A DNA stretch of 46,271 nucleotides. Source: Flavobacterium sp. (GTDB lineage Bacteria; Bacteroidota; Bacteroidia; Flavobacteriales; Flavobacteriaceae). Below are positions 18,178 through 25,765 of the stretch, piece by piece. Position 1 is the stretch's first letter, and the number at the start of each line of letters is the position of its first letter. A program made the translations under genes and the position numbers. Location: NCBI GenBank assembly GCA_023259675.1, contig JALRGT010000023.1:1-46271 (forward strand), read 5' to 3'. The notes under the pieces are model-generated. The model ran no database searches. It had not been told where the DNA came from and saw nothing but the letters and a program-made list of their open reading frames with translations.

Positions 18178-18392
18178 TTCTAAATATACTTTTCATTAAT
18201 AATTCGGTTGTCCAATTGTTTGAAACCGATGCAATAACTAATTTAATGATTATTTTTAATTCATAAAGATTAAACCAAAATCGAATATTATTAAACCATA
18301 AATACCATACCATTTTTTTAAAACTATGGCATTTTTTTTACTTTTTATGTATATTTAGCTAACTTTATAAAAATTAATAAAAAACATAAAAC

Positions 18393-18920
18393 ATGAAGAA
18401 AATAATTCTTTCCATTGGAGTAATTTTGGCAGTAATCATTGGATGCAAAACAACAGGTAATTCAGATGATTCCAAAAAACTAAATGTAAGCTTTGAATCA
18501 AAAAGTAACAGTACTGTGACTGGTGCTGCCACATTCATAGAGAAAAAAGGAAAAGTAACCTTTACCGCAAAATTATCTGGACTAAAACCTGGCGTACATG
18601 CCATCCACATTCATGAAAAATCAGATTGTAGTGCAGCTGATGGTAGTTCGGCTGGAGGTCATTGGAATCCAACATTCAAAAAACACGGACAATGGGGAGT
18701 TGGTGAATATCATAAAGGAGACATCGGTAATTTTACCGCAGATGAGAATGGAAATGGAACCATAACAGTAACAACTGATGAATGGTGTATTGGTTGTGGT
18801 GATCAAACCAAAGATATTTTAGGAAAAGGATTGATTGTTCATCAAGGAGCTGACGATTATGTTTCTCAACCCGCTGGAAATGCAGGAGCCAGAGTAGCCT
18901 GTTCGGCAATAATCAAATAA
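18393..18920 (+). CDS. sodC: Cu/Zn superoxide dismutase, lipoprotein form
   Basis: A 175-residue periplasm-facing lipoprotein (lipobox IIGC, Cys18) that dismutates superoxide. All metal ligands are present with canonical spacing: copper His72, His74, His90 and His150; zinc His90, His98, His107 and Asp110. The structural disulfide pair is Cys79 and Cys170. The active-site arginine is in GARVAC. An extra CIGC (Cys132/Cys135) sits in the loop before the last copper histidine. Promoter-like boxes TATATTTA (18350-18357) and TAACTTTA (18360-18367) lie upstream. Two genes away is oxyR, so this is an oxidative-stress neighbourhood. Confidence 0.95.
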   Translation: MKKIILSIGVILAVIIGCKTTGNSDDSKKLNVSFESKSNSTVTGAATFIEKKGKVTFTAKLSGLKPGVHAIHIHEKSDCSAADGSSAGGHWNPTFKKHGQWGVGEYHKGDIGNFTADENGNGTITVTTDEWCIGCGDQTKDILGKGLIVHQGADDYVSQPAGNAGARVACSAIIK

Positions 18921-19004
18921 TTTATTCTTTTTAAATAACCATCTTATTTCACAAAATGAGATGGTTATTTAATTTTAATTTAATGACAAAACCATAAAAT
19001 AGCA

Positions 19005-19012
19005 TAGCTTTG
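19005..19012 (+). promoter_or_regulatory. -7 box of the LETM1-like gene
   Basis: TAGCTTTG matches TAnnTTTG and lies 18 bases before the ATG at 19031. Confidence 0.5.
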
Positions 19013-19030
19013 TAGCTTCAAGAATTAACT

Positions 19031-20233
19031 ATGATTAACCCTTCAGCATCAGGTTGGATAGACAAATTTTTCTTAACACAAAAATTCTCGGTAGAAACAG
19101 TACCAGTGAATCTGGATTTGTTTTATAATCAGGTAAGAAAAACAGGTTTCATCTACGGTCATATTGTTTCATTTGAAACTCCATCCCCAATAGACACAAA
19201 AGGTTGGGTACTTAATGAAATCCCAAAAGTTGCCTTATTAAATACACTCCACACTATTTATGAATTGACAACTCAGGAAATCAATTCAGAACATTTTATT
19301 TCTAAAGCCATTGAATTTTACAATGAAATGAATCCACAAGGGTTTAGTTTATTTAAAAAAGTTCTACCTAATGGTTCCCCTTCCTTAAACTTAGAAAAAA
19401 TTATTGATGATCGTGTTCAAACGAATATTGATATCATCAGTAAAAACTTTTCCCACATCGTAACAAATGCATTGCTTTTTGTAGATGTTTTGGCATTTCG
19501 CCAATATTTGATTCATGGAGCTATCCCTGAAAAATATTTAAAGAAAATAGAGGAAGCGATTATCAGTATTGTTTCACTTGCATTGAAAACCAAAACCAAC
19601 AAGTCAAAATACGATGATTTATTAATTAAACTTTTTGAAGCTTCGGTACGATACAGCAAATTTTCAAGAGTAAACTTTCAAAATTTAGAAGAATTGAATT
19701 TAAGCTTTTTCAAATCAAACTTAGAGAAATATTATTTGATTGATATGGCTGGAATGGCATTATGGAGTGATGGTAAAATTGAAAATGAAGAGGCTTATTT
19801 TCTGTATAAATTAGCAGAAATAGTTACTGTTCCAGATGATTTTGTTATTGAAAGCATCAAAAATACCGATGAATTTATAACTAAACACAAGAAAGAAATC
19901 CCCTATTTTAATTATTCCAATCCGGTTAAACATTTTTATGACCAAACCACTCAAAGTGTCGTTACTCTAATAAAACGAAACAAAAATCGATTGCTAAAAG
20001 AAATCATCCAAAGCAAGGAATTAATGGTTTTACTGGCGATATCAACTACAAGGGATTTGGATGAAAAAGAAAAGAAAAAAGTAAAAAAACAACTATTGGA
20101 CATCTGTAAATCGGTTCCTTCTTTAACCATTTTTTTATTGCCCGGTGGAAGTTTGTTATTGCCTATTTTAATCAAGTTCATTCCAAAAATGCTGCCTTCG
20201 GCATTTAATGAAAATCTGGATGAAATCGAATAA
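19031..20233 (+). CDS. LETM1-like (LETM1-related biofilm-associated) protein
   Basis: A 400-residue, mostly helical protein rich in Lys, Glu and aromatics, without a signal peptide. The C-terminus (about 366-392) holds a hydrophobic segment with PGGSLLLPILIKFIPKMLP, which matches the conserved membrane motif of mitochondrial LETM1, the ion-exchange or ribosome-binding protein of the inner membrane. A middle region (about 235-260, MAGMALWSDGKIENEEAYFL) resembles a TerB-like acidic helical motif. Flavobacterial homologues are labelled LETM1-related biofilm-associated; I cannot confirm that function. Single-gene unit with its own promoter and terminator. Confidence 0.75.
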   Translation: MINPSASGWIDKFFLTQKFSVETVPVNLDLFYNQVRKTGFIYGHIVSFETPSPIDTKGWVLNEIPKVALLNTLHTIYELTTQEINSEHFISKAIEFYNEMNPQGFSLFKKVLPNGSPSLNLEKIIDDRVQTNIDIISKNFSHIVTNALLFVDVLAFRQYLIHGAIPEKYLKKIEEAIISIVSLALKTKTNKSKYDDLLIKLFEASVRYSKFSRVNFQNLEELNLSFFKSNLEKYYLIDMAGMALWSDGKIENEEAYFLYKLAEIVTVPDDFVIESIKNTDEFITKHKKEIPYFNYSNPVKHFYDQTTQSVVTLIKRNKNRLLKEIIQSKELMVLLAISTTRDLDEKEKKKVKKQLLDICKSVPSLTIFLLPGGSLLLPILIKFIPKMLPSAFNENLDEIE

Positions 20234-20258
20234 AAAAATCGCCCTAAGGCGATTATTT
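20231..20258. terminator. Bidirectional terminator between LETM1-like and carbonic anhydrase genes
   Basis: Stem AATCGCC/GGCGATT (20237-20243 with 20248-20254), 4-base loop, A run on the left and T run on the right. It overlaps the stop codon of the plus-strand gene and is adjacent to that of the minus-strand gene. Confidence 0.85.
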
Positions 20259-20894
20259 TTATAATTTCAATTGATACACTTCATCTAAATCTTTATTCGA
20301 ACTGAAATTCACATTTAAATCGGTAACAAATCCTGAATTCAAACCGTATACCCAACCGTGTAATGTCAATTCCTGTCCTTTTTTCCATGCTGCTTGCACT
20401 ATGGAAGTTTTAGACAAATCAAACACTTGCTCTTTAGTGTTAATTTCTACAAACTTATTAAAACGTTCTGATTCATCTTCGATAGAATCGAGGTAGGTAT
20501 CATGCAAACGATATACATCTTTAATATGACGAATCCAATTATCTATAATTCCTATTGATTGATTTCCCATTGCCGCTTTTACACCTCCACAACCGTAATG
20601 TCCACAAACAATAACGTGTTTTACTTTCAAAACATTGACTGCATAATCCAGTACACTCAACATATTCATATCCGAATGCACCACCATATTGGCAATATTT
20701 CTATGGACAAAAACTTCTCCTGCTTTGGCACCGATAATTTCATTGGCGGGAACCCGACTATCCGAGCATCCAATCCATAATAATGGTGGAGTTTGTTCTT
20801 TGGCTAAATCAGCAAAATAATTAGGGTCTTCTGAAATTATTTTTTCAACCCATTCCTTATTATTATCTAAAATCTTTTTATAAAAATCAGTCAT
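20259..20894 (-). CDS. can: Beta-class carbonic anhydrase
   Basis: A 211-residue cytoplasmic zinc enzyme that interconverts CO2 and bicarbonate. The zinc ligands are Cys43 (WIGCSDSR), His99 and Cys102 (CGHYGCGG); the Asp45-Arg47 dyad that gates the site is present. Bicarbonate supports carboxylations such as purine and fatty-acid synthesis. Upstream on the minus strand is a -7 box TACTTTTG (20928-20921). Length and motifs are fully typical. Confidence 0.95.
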   Translation of the reverse strand: MTDFYKKILDNNKEWVEKIISEDPNYFADLAKEQTPPLLWIGCSDSRVPANEIIGAKAGEVFVHRNIANMVVHSDMNMLSVLDYAVNVLKVKHVIVCGHYGCGGVKAAMGNQSIGIIDNWIRHIKDVYRLHDTYLDSIEDESERFNKFVEINTKEQVFDLSKTSIVQAAWKKGQELTLHGWVYGLNSGFVTDLNVNFSSNKDLDEVYQLKL

Positions 20895-20920
20895 AAAGAT
20901 GCTTCTGTGTTAAATTCATT

Positions 20921-20928
20921 CAAAAGTA
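20921..20928 (-). promoter_or_regulatory. -7 box of the carbonic anhydrase gene
   Basis: On the minus strand TACTTTTG fits TAnnTTTG, 27 bases before the ATG. No clear -33 element. Confidence 0.45.
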
Positions 20929-21126
20929 AATCAAAATAATTTGCTAATCTACTTAAAAATTTAGTGAATATTAATAATCTTAAATTATTCACATCTTTGT
21001 AAAGATTGTTAAATTTAATCGACCAACCAAGTCTACATCATCCAAATTATTTTTTTTTGTTGTATTTATTTCTATCAAAACACCTAATAAAACAAGAAAA
21101 CAGTTATAAGTTAAATTGATTGTTTT

Positions 21127-21134
21127 TATATTTG
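21127..21134 (+). promoter_or_regulatory. -7 box of oxyR
   Basis: TATATTTG at 21127-21134 is a perfect -7 match and lies 18 bases before the ATG at 21153. An in-frame earlier start at 21120 would put the promoter inside the gene, which supports the later start. Confidence 0.6.
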
Positions 21135-21152
21135 CATCATAAAATACTATAC

Positions 21153-22094
21153 ATGACAATCACACAATTGAAATATGTATTGGCTGTAGCCGAACATAAA
21201 AATTTCACACTTGCGGCCGAAAAATGTTTTGTGACCCAACCTACATTAAGTATGCAAATACAAAAAATTGAGGACGAACTGAATATTTTAATCTTTGATC
21301 GAACCAAAAAACCAATTCAGCTAACCGATATTGGACAAAAAATAGTGAATCAAGCCAAAAACATTGTCAATGAAGCCGATAGAATCCAAGACATTGTAGA
21401 ACAACAAAAAGGCTTTATTGGTGGAGAATTCAGATTGGGGATTATCCCAACAATTATGCCCACATTACTTCCCATGTTTTTAAATAATTTTATAAAAAAA
21501 CATCCCAAAGTTAAACTTATAATAGAAGAGTTAAATACAGAAGAAATTATATTAAAACTCAATAACGGTCATCTTGATGCGGCCATAGCCGCAACCCCGT
21601 TAATGGAAGAAAAAATAAAAGAAATCGTACTGTACTACGAACCTTTTGTGGCTTACATTCCGGAAACGCACCAAAATTTTCAAAAAAAAGAAATAGAAGT
21701 ATCCGATTTAAACATTGATGAAATCTTATTATTACAAGACGGGCATTGTTTTAGGGACGGTATTTTAAATTTATGCAAAAGCAGTGGCAGAAAAAGTTTT
21801 GATCATTTTCAAATTGAAAGCGGGAGTTTTGAAACTTTGATAAAACTGGCGGATGAAGGTCTGGGCACAACATTATTACCCTATTTGCATACACTGGACT
21901 TAAAAGAGTCCGATAAAATAAAATTACGCCATTTTGTAGAACCCAAACCGGCAAGGGAAGTCAGTTTAATATATCCTAAAAGCGAATTAAAAATTCAGAT
22001 AATTGATGCTCTTAGAAGTACAATAGCAGGAGTAGTAAAAGGAGCTATCGTATTTCAAAACGTTCAAATTATTAGTCCCGTTCAGAAGAAGTAA
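21153..22094 (+). CDS. oxyR: Hydrogen peroxide sensor OxyR (LysR family)
   Basis: A 313-residue LysR-type regulator: N-terminal helix-turn-helix (residues 1-60, QLKYVLAVAEHKNFTLAAEKC) and C-terminal sensing domain. With the start at 21153 the peroxide-sensing cysteines fall at Cys199 and Cys208 in QDGHCFRDGILNLC, the same numbers and context as in E. coli OxyR, so disulfide activation by H2O2 is expected. Usual targets (catalase, Dps, peroxiredoxin) are not in the window, but sodC lies 2.3 kb upstream. Followed by a strong terminator. Confidence 0.93.
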   Translation: MTITQLKYVLAVAEHKNFTLAAEKCFVTQPTLSMQIQKIEDELNILIFDRTKKPIQLTDIGQKIVNQAKNIVNEADRIQDIVEQQKGFIGGEFRLGIIPTIMPTLLPMFLNNFIKKHPKVKLIIEELNTEEIILKLNNGHLDAAIAATPLMEEKIKEIVLYYEPFVAYIPETHQNFQKKEIEVSDLNIDEILLLQDGHCFRDGILNLCKSSGRKSFDHFQIESGSFETLIKLADEGLGTTLLPYLHTLDLKESDKIKLRHFVEPKPAREVSLIYPKSELKIQIIDALRSTIAGVVKGAIVFQNVQIISPVQKK

Positions 22095-22100
22095 AAGAAT

Positions 22101-22134
22101 AAAAAAAGGAACCAAAATTGGTTCCTTTTTTTTA
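22101..22134. terminator. Bidirectional terminator, copy 1
   Basis: Stem GGAACCAA/TTGGTTCC (22108-22115 with 22118-22125), AA loop, flanked by A and T runs. Serves oxyR (plus) and the small gene at 22135 (minus). Nearly identical to copy 2 at 22530-22563. Confidence 0.9.
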
Positions 22135-22332
22135 TCAATTATCTACCACAAACAGACATTTTTTTAACTCAGGCTTTTCATTTGTAAAGTATTGAAGCCA
22201 TTTCTTTAATTGTTCCATTTCATAAGGCAATAAATTTTTAATTGCTTTCTTGAGTTCTTTTATAAAAAGTTCTGAATTGAAACTAACTCTCTCGAGTACC
22301 TCTTTTGTGTAATCATAAATCATTCTAGACAT
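22135..22332 (-). CDS. Conserved small flavobacterial protein, paralogue 1
   Basis: A 65-residue, highly charged, helical protein beginning MSRMIYDYTK. It is a paralogue of the gene at 22564-22761: by hand alignment without gaps, 38 of 65 residues are identical, with shared blocks DYTK, VSF, AIK.LLPYE and EKPELK.CL. The pattern of conserved positions over the whole length (and not of DNA) says both are translated. No signal or membrane segment. I know no function; similar 60-70-residue proteins occur in flavobacteria. Confidence 0.75.
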   Translation of the reverse strand: MSRMIYDYTKEVLERVSFNSELFIKELKKAIKNLLPYEMEQLKKWLQYFTNEKPELKKCLFVVDN

Positions 22333-22529
22333 AACAAACAGGTTTTAAGTTAAACAAATTTGAGTACTGTAAATATATTCATTTTTTTGAATCAACAACA
22401 ATAAAACACCGGTTAAACACAACAAAAACCGCTTAAACACCTACTTTTAAAAATAAAATAAATTAAATATTACAAATAACACAATAACTTTAGTAACTAA
22501 ATCTAAAGTCAAATCAAAATAAATACTTT

Positions 22530-22563
22530 AAAAAAAAAGGAACCGAAATCGGTTCCTTTTTTT
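22530..22563. terminator. Terminator, copy 2
   Basis: Stem GGAACCGA/TCGGTTCC (22539-22546 with 22549-22556), AA loop, A run before and T run after; differs from copy 1 at one base pair of the stem. It directly abuts the stop codon of the second small gene. Confidence 0.9.
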
Positions 22564-22761
22564 TTATATTTTCACAATTAATAAACATTGTTTTAATTCT
22601 GGTTTTTCTATTATATAACTAAATAACCATTCTCTCAATTGATCTATCTCATAGGGCAATAATGTTTTTATTGCTTTTTCTAATTCTTTACAAAACAGTG
22701 TAGTATCAAAACTTACTGTCTCTAAAATTGATTTTGTGTAATCAAACATAGCTTTAGACAT
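22564..22761 (-). CDS. Conserved small flavobacterial protein, paralogue 2
   Basis: A 65-residue protein beginning MSKAMFDYTK, homologous along its full length to the gene at 22135-22332. I start it at 22761 because this aligns both N-termini; an ATG two codons earlier is possible. Contains two cysteines (Cys24, Cys59), the second shared with the paralogue. Helical, charged, cytoplasmic. Function unknown. Gene and terminator together look like one duplicated unit of about 430 bases. Confidence 0.75.
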   Translation of the reverse strand: MSKAMFDYTKSILETVSFDTTLFCKELEKAIKTLLPYEIDQLREWLFSYIIEKPELKQCLLIVKI

Positions 22762-22902
22762 ATTCAATGTATTTGAGTTTCTTATTTTTAAACTTGAAGT
22801 AAATTTACACTATTTATCAATATACAACTGTTAAAATAACGCAGCTTTTAAATTATTATTATGTTACAAATCATTTTTTTTATAAAAAACCGAAAGAACA
22901 TC

Positions 22903-23571
22903 TTAATTATTTATTTTTTTGGCACGAAACATTTCTCTTTTTCCTGGTGGACCTTCTAATTTTTCAACCGTAAACCCCACTTCAATCATACTCCTTTTTA
23001 CGACTCCCCTGGCAGCATAAGTAACCAAGACACCATTCTCTTTTAAAGCATCATACATCTTTTTAAAAATTAATGTACTCCATAACTCGGGTTGTACTCT
23101 ATATCCAAACGCATCAAAATAAATGATGTCAAACTGCTCTACATCACAAATTTCTTGAAAAAATTGTTCTCTTTTTGTCAACGAAAAAAAGGTGTCTAGT
23201 TCCACTTTTTCTCCCCAATTTGACTGATGCATGGTGTCATAAATTAGCTTGTATTCAGCAGCATCCAATTCATCAATATAATTCATTGAACCTAATTCAA
23301 TGGCAGAAATAGGATAGGCCTCTACCCCAACATAATCAATTGACAGATTTCTTTTTTTTGTTTCTAAAAAAGTAATAAAAGCATTTAATCCTGTACCAAA
23401 ACCTATTTCTAAAATTGAGATTTTCTTGTTTTCAAATAAAGAAAGTCCATTTTTTATAAATACATGTTTTGCTTCCTGTATAGCACCATGCTTAGAGTGA
23501 TAACATTCATCCCATTCTTTTATATGAATTGTGGTGGAACCGTCTTGTGTTTGTATAATTTCTCTTTCCAA
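22903..23571 (-). CDS. mnmD: tRNA 5-methylaminomethyl-2-thiouridine methyltransferase MnmD
   Basis: A SAM-dependent methyltransferase that makes the last step of mnm5(s2)U at the wobble position of tRNAs; here a stand-alone MnmD, without the FAD oxidase part (MnmC1) fused in E. coli. The SAM motif ILEIGFGTGLNAF and the FDIIYFDAFG catalytic region are clear, and the family opening REIIQTQDGSTTIH is near the N-terminus. I start at the TTG at 23571 (222 residues, MEREIIQ..): a TTG 16 codons upstream (23619) is part of a -7 promoter box and adds residues not typical of the family. No ATG start exists in frame. Confidence 0.87.
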   Translation of the reverse strand: MEREIIQTQDGSTTIHIKEWDECYHSKHGAIQEAKHVFIKNGLSLFENKKISILEIGFGTGLNAFITFLETKKRNLSIDYVGVEAYPISAIELGSMNYIDELDAAEYKLIYDTMHQSNWGEKVELDTFFSLTKREQFFQEICDVEQFDIIYFDAFGYRVQPELWSTLIFKKMYDALKENGVLVTYAARGVVKRSMIEVGFTVEKLEGPPGKREMFRAKKINN

Positions 23572-23616
23572 AATATTTTTTTTGGTGTTCACTAAATTTA
23601 GTCGTGTATATTTTGC

Positions 23617-23624
23617 CAAATTTA
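23617..23624 (-). promoter_or_regulatory. -7 box of mnmD, decides the start
   Basis: On the minus strand TAAATTTG (23624-23617) is a perfect -7 box; its last three bases are the TTG that would be the upstream start codon. Transcription would begin after it, so translation should begin at the TTG at 23571. Confidence 0.55.
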
Positions 23625-23779
23625 AATAAAATCTAATACTAATAATTTTAAAAACCTTTTATTTATTACACATTTAACAGAAATCAACTAAAAAAAATTA
23701 AGATTTTTAAAAGATAAATAAATCTCAAACAATCACTATAATTAATACCTTTTTGATAAGTAATTTATTCAATTTTGTT

Positions 23780-23787
23780 TAATTTTG
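23780..23787 (+). promoter_or_regulatory. -7 box of ilvE
   Basis: TAATTTTG matches TAnnTTTG; transcription would begin near 23793 and leave a leader of nearly 80 bases containing one tiny hairpin (AAGC-ATTG-GCTT) and no recognisable attenuator or riboswitch. Confidence 0.45.
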
Positions 23788-23870
23788 CATGAAATAAAGT
23801 TCAAATTTTCGTAATATCCCATTTTAAGCATTGGCTTAATTTCTATAAAAAATAAAACAAAATAATTATC

Positions 23871-24938
23871 ATGAGTACAACTCAAACTAACAAAATTGAA
23901 ATAATTAAGGCTGCTACTTCTAAGATAAACGAAGTAGATTTTGAAAACTTAAGTTTTGGATCTGTTTTTACAGACCATTTATTAGAATGTGATTTTAAAA
24001 ATGGTGAATGGCAAAAACCAGTCATCAAGCCTTATGCTCCTTTTTTGTTGGATCCTTCAGCACGTGTTTTTCATTACGGTCAAGCAATTTTTGAAGGAAT
24101 GAAAGCTTATAAAGATGATAATAATGATATTTGGCTTTTTAGACCCGATGAAAATTATCACCGTTTCAATAAATCGGCTGTAAGGATGGCAATGCCAGAA
24201 GTTCCAGAAGATGTTTTTATGGAAGGACTGAACCAACTCTTAAAAATAGACGAAGCTTGGATAAAAAAAGGCCTAGGAAACTCATTATATATTAGACCAT
24301 TTATGATTGCTACGGGTTACGGAGTTGTCGCAAATCCGTCTGAAGATTATAAATTCATGATTATTTTGTCTCCTGCCAAAGCATATTACTCAGGAGAAGT
24401 AAAAGTACTTATAGCAGAACACTTTAGTAGAGCCGCAAACGGTGGTATCGGAGCAGCTAAAACCGCCGGTAATTATGCTGGTCAGTTTTACCCAACCACT
24501 TTAGCAAATAAAGAAGGATTTCAACAAATTATTTGGACTGATGATGCCACGCATACAATGCTGGAAGAAGCAGGTACAATGAATGTCTTTTTTAGAATAA
24601 ATGATACTTTATTAACAGCTCCAACAAGTGAACGAATTCTTGATGGTGTTACCCGAAAAAGTATTATTGAAATGGCTAAAAAAGAAGGGATTAACATTGA
24701 GATTCGCCCAGTTCTTGTTTCTGAATTAATTGAAGGATACAAAAATGGAAGTTTAAAAGAAATCTTTGGTGCTGGAACTGCCGCAGTGGTAAGTCCTATA
24801 AAAGGATTCTCCTATAAAGAGACCTATTACGAATTACCAAAAATTGAAAATTCAGTTGCTCTTCATTTAAAAGAAGAATTAACCAATATCCAACACAAAT
24901 TGGCAGAAGATCCTTTTGGATGGACGGTTAAAGTATAA
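23871..24938 (+). CDS. ilvE: Branched-chain amino-acid aminotransferase
   Basis: A 355-residue class IV PLP-dependent aminotransferase that interconverts Leu/Ile/Val and their 2-oxo acids with glutamate/2-oxoglutarate. The PLP lysine is Lys197 in GAAKTAGNYA; HYGQAIFEGMKAY near 70-83 and the EEAGTMNVFF region near 233 are substrate- and cofactor-binding segments of the BCAT2-like group. Full length. Flanked by its own promoter and a terminator; no other branched-chain genes are adjacent. Confidence 0.95.
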   Translation: MSTTQTNKIEIIKAATSKINEVDFENLSFGSVFTDHLLECDFKNGEWQKPVIKPYAPFLLDPSARVFHYGQAIFEGMKAYKDDNNDIWLFRPDENYHRFNKSAVRMAMPEVPEDVFMEGLNQLLKIDEAWIKKGLGNSLYIRPFMIATGYGVVANPSEDYKFMIILSPAKAYYSGEVKVLIAEHFSRAANGGIGAAKTAGNYAGQFYPTTLANKEGFQQIIWTDDATHTMLEEAGTMNVFFRINDTLLTAPTSERILDGVTRKSIIEMAKKEGINIEIRPVLVSELIEGYKNGSLKEIFGAGTAAVVSPIKGFSYKETYYELPKIENSVALHLKEELTNIQHKLAEDPFGWTVKV

Positions 24939-24955
24939 TTCTGTTTAAGAAATAT

Positions 24956-24999
24956 AAAAAAAGCAATTTAGAGAAAGTCATTCTTTAAATTGCTTTTTT
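24956..24999. terminator. ilvE terminator
   Basis: A long inverted repeat AAAAAGCAATTTA / TTAAATTGCTTTTTT with a 14-base loop ends in a T run and lies between convergent genes. Confidence 0.8.
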
Positions 25000-25043
25000 G
25001 TCTTTATAAACATCTTTATCAACCAACTTAAAAAGGGTTGGTT

Positions 25044-25427
25044 TTATTTTAAAATTTTAGAGAAATCCGGTTTAAAATAATTTGGCCCTTTCATTACTTT
25101 ACCATCTTCACGGTAAATTGGGCTACCATCCTCCCCTAGTTTACTCATATTACTGCGTTGAATCTCATCAAAAACTTCTTCTATTTTATGTTGCAAACCA
25201 TGCTCGATAATGGTACCACATAAAATATACATCATATCACCTAAAGCATCGGCAATTTCTACTAGATCATTGTTTTTAACGGCTTCTAAGTATTCTTCAT
25301 TCTCTTCTTTCATCAAATGATAACGAAGTATATTTTTAGTTTCTCCTAAATTGGCAATTGGAATTTCACTATGCCCAATATTAAATGCGGTATGAAATTC
25401 CTTAACTAAATTGATTTGCTTTTGCAT
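25044..25427 (-). CDS. MazG/PRA-PH-like nucleotide pyrophosphohydrolase
   Basis: A 127-residue all-alpha NTP-PPase. The magnesium-binding pattern of the superfamily is visible as an acidic helix EENEEYLEA (41-49) and a second helix EIADALGDMMY (58-68; Glu58, Asp61, Asp64). Such enzymes cleave NTPs or noncanonical nucleotides to NMP and pyrophosphate; the NGPNYFKPDF-like tail (MKGPNYFKPDF) is typical of the phosphoribosyl-ATP pyrophosphohydrolase-like group found in Bacteroidota. The exact substrate is unknown; it is not next to his genes, so a housekeeping role is more likely than histidine synthesis. Confidence 0.8.
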   Translation of the reverse strand: MQKQINLVKEFHTAFNIGHSEIPIANLGETKNILRYHLMKEENEEYLEAVKNNDLVEIADALGDMMYILCGTIIEHGLQHKIEEVFDEIQRSNMSKLGEDGSPIYREDGKVMKGPNYFKPDFSKILK

Positions 25428-25509
25428 GACTTTTATTTTAAAAAATGAAAAAGCAAATTAGTAACTATTCTTAAACATTTGCCTAAATTTGTCAAAAAAA
25501 ATTTAAATT

Positions 25510-25698
25510 ATGTTTAGTCATGGACAATTGATTTTTGCAGGATGTTTTTTTATTGCTTTTGTTATTGCAATGATTTTTGCTTACCGAAAAGATTTAGCAC
25601 TTCACAAGAAATTCTATAAAGGAAACTATAAAATCCTCATTGGTTTTCTGCTTTTCATTGGATTACTTTTCTTGATAAAAATATTTTTTAAAAGGTAA
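25510..25698 (+). CDS. Small two-helix membrane protein
   Basis: A 62-residue protein with two hydrophobic helices (about 5-24 and 43-60) separated by a basic, charged loop AYRKDLALHKKFYKGNYK. The positive-inside rule predicts both ends outside and the loop in the cytoplasm. I know of no function. It is divergent from the pyrophosphohydrolase gene and ends just before a terminator, so it is a self-contained unit. Confidence 0.65.
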   Translation: MFSHGQLIFAGCFFIAFVIAMIFAYRKDLALHKKFYKGNYKILIGFLLFIGLLFLIKIFFKR

Positions 25699-25719
25699 TT
25701 TATTTTCACCGACTCATAT

Positions 25720-25748
25720 AAAAAAAGCTCATCAATGATGAGCTTTTT
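25720..25748. terminator. Bidirectional terminator after the small membrane protein gene
   Basis: Stem AAAAAGCTCATCA/TGATGAGCTTTTT with almost no loop, flanked by A and T runs, between two convergent genes. Confidence 0.85.
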
Positions 25749-25765
25749 GCTTTTTTATTGTTTTT

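Noticed and set aside
23793..23870. Leader of ilvE as a possible amino-acid attenuator
   Set aside because: No leader peptide with a run of Leu/Ile/Val codons and no alternative hairpins with T run.
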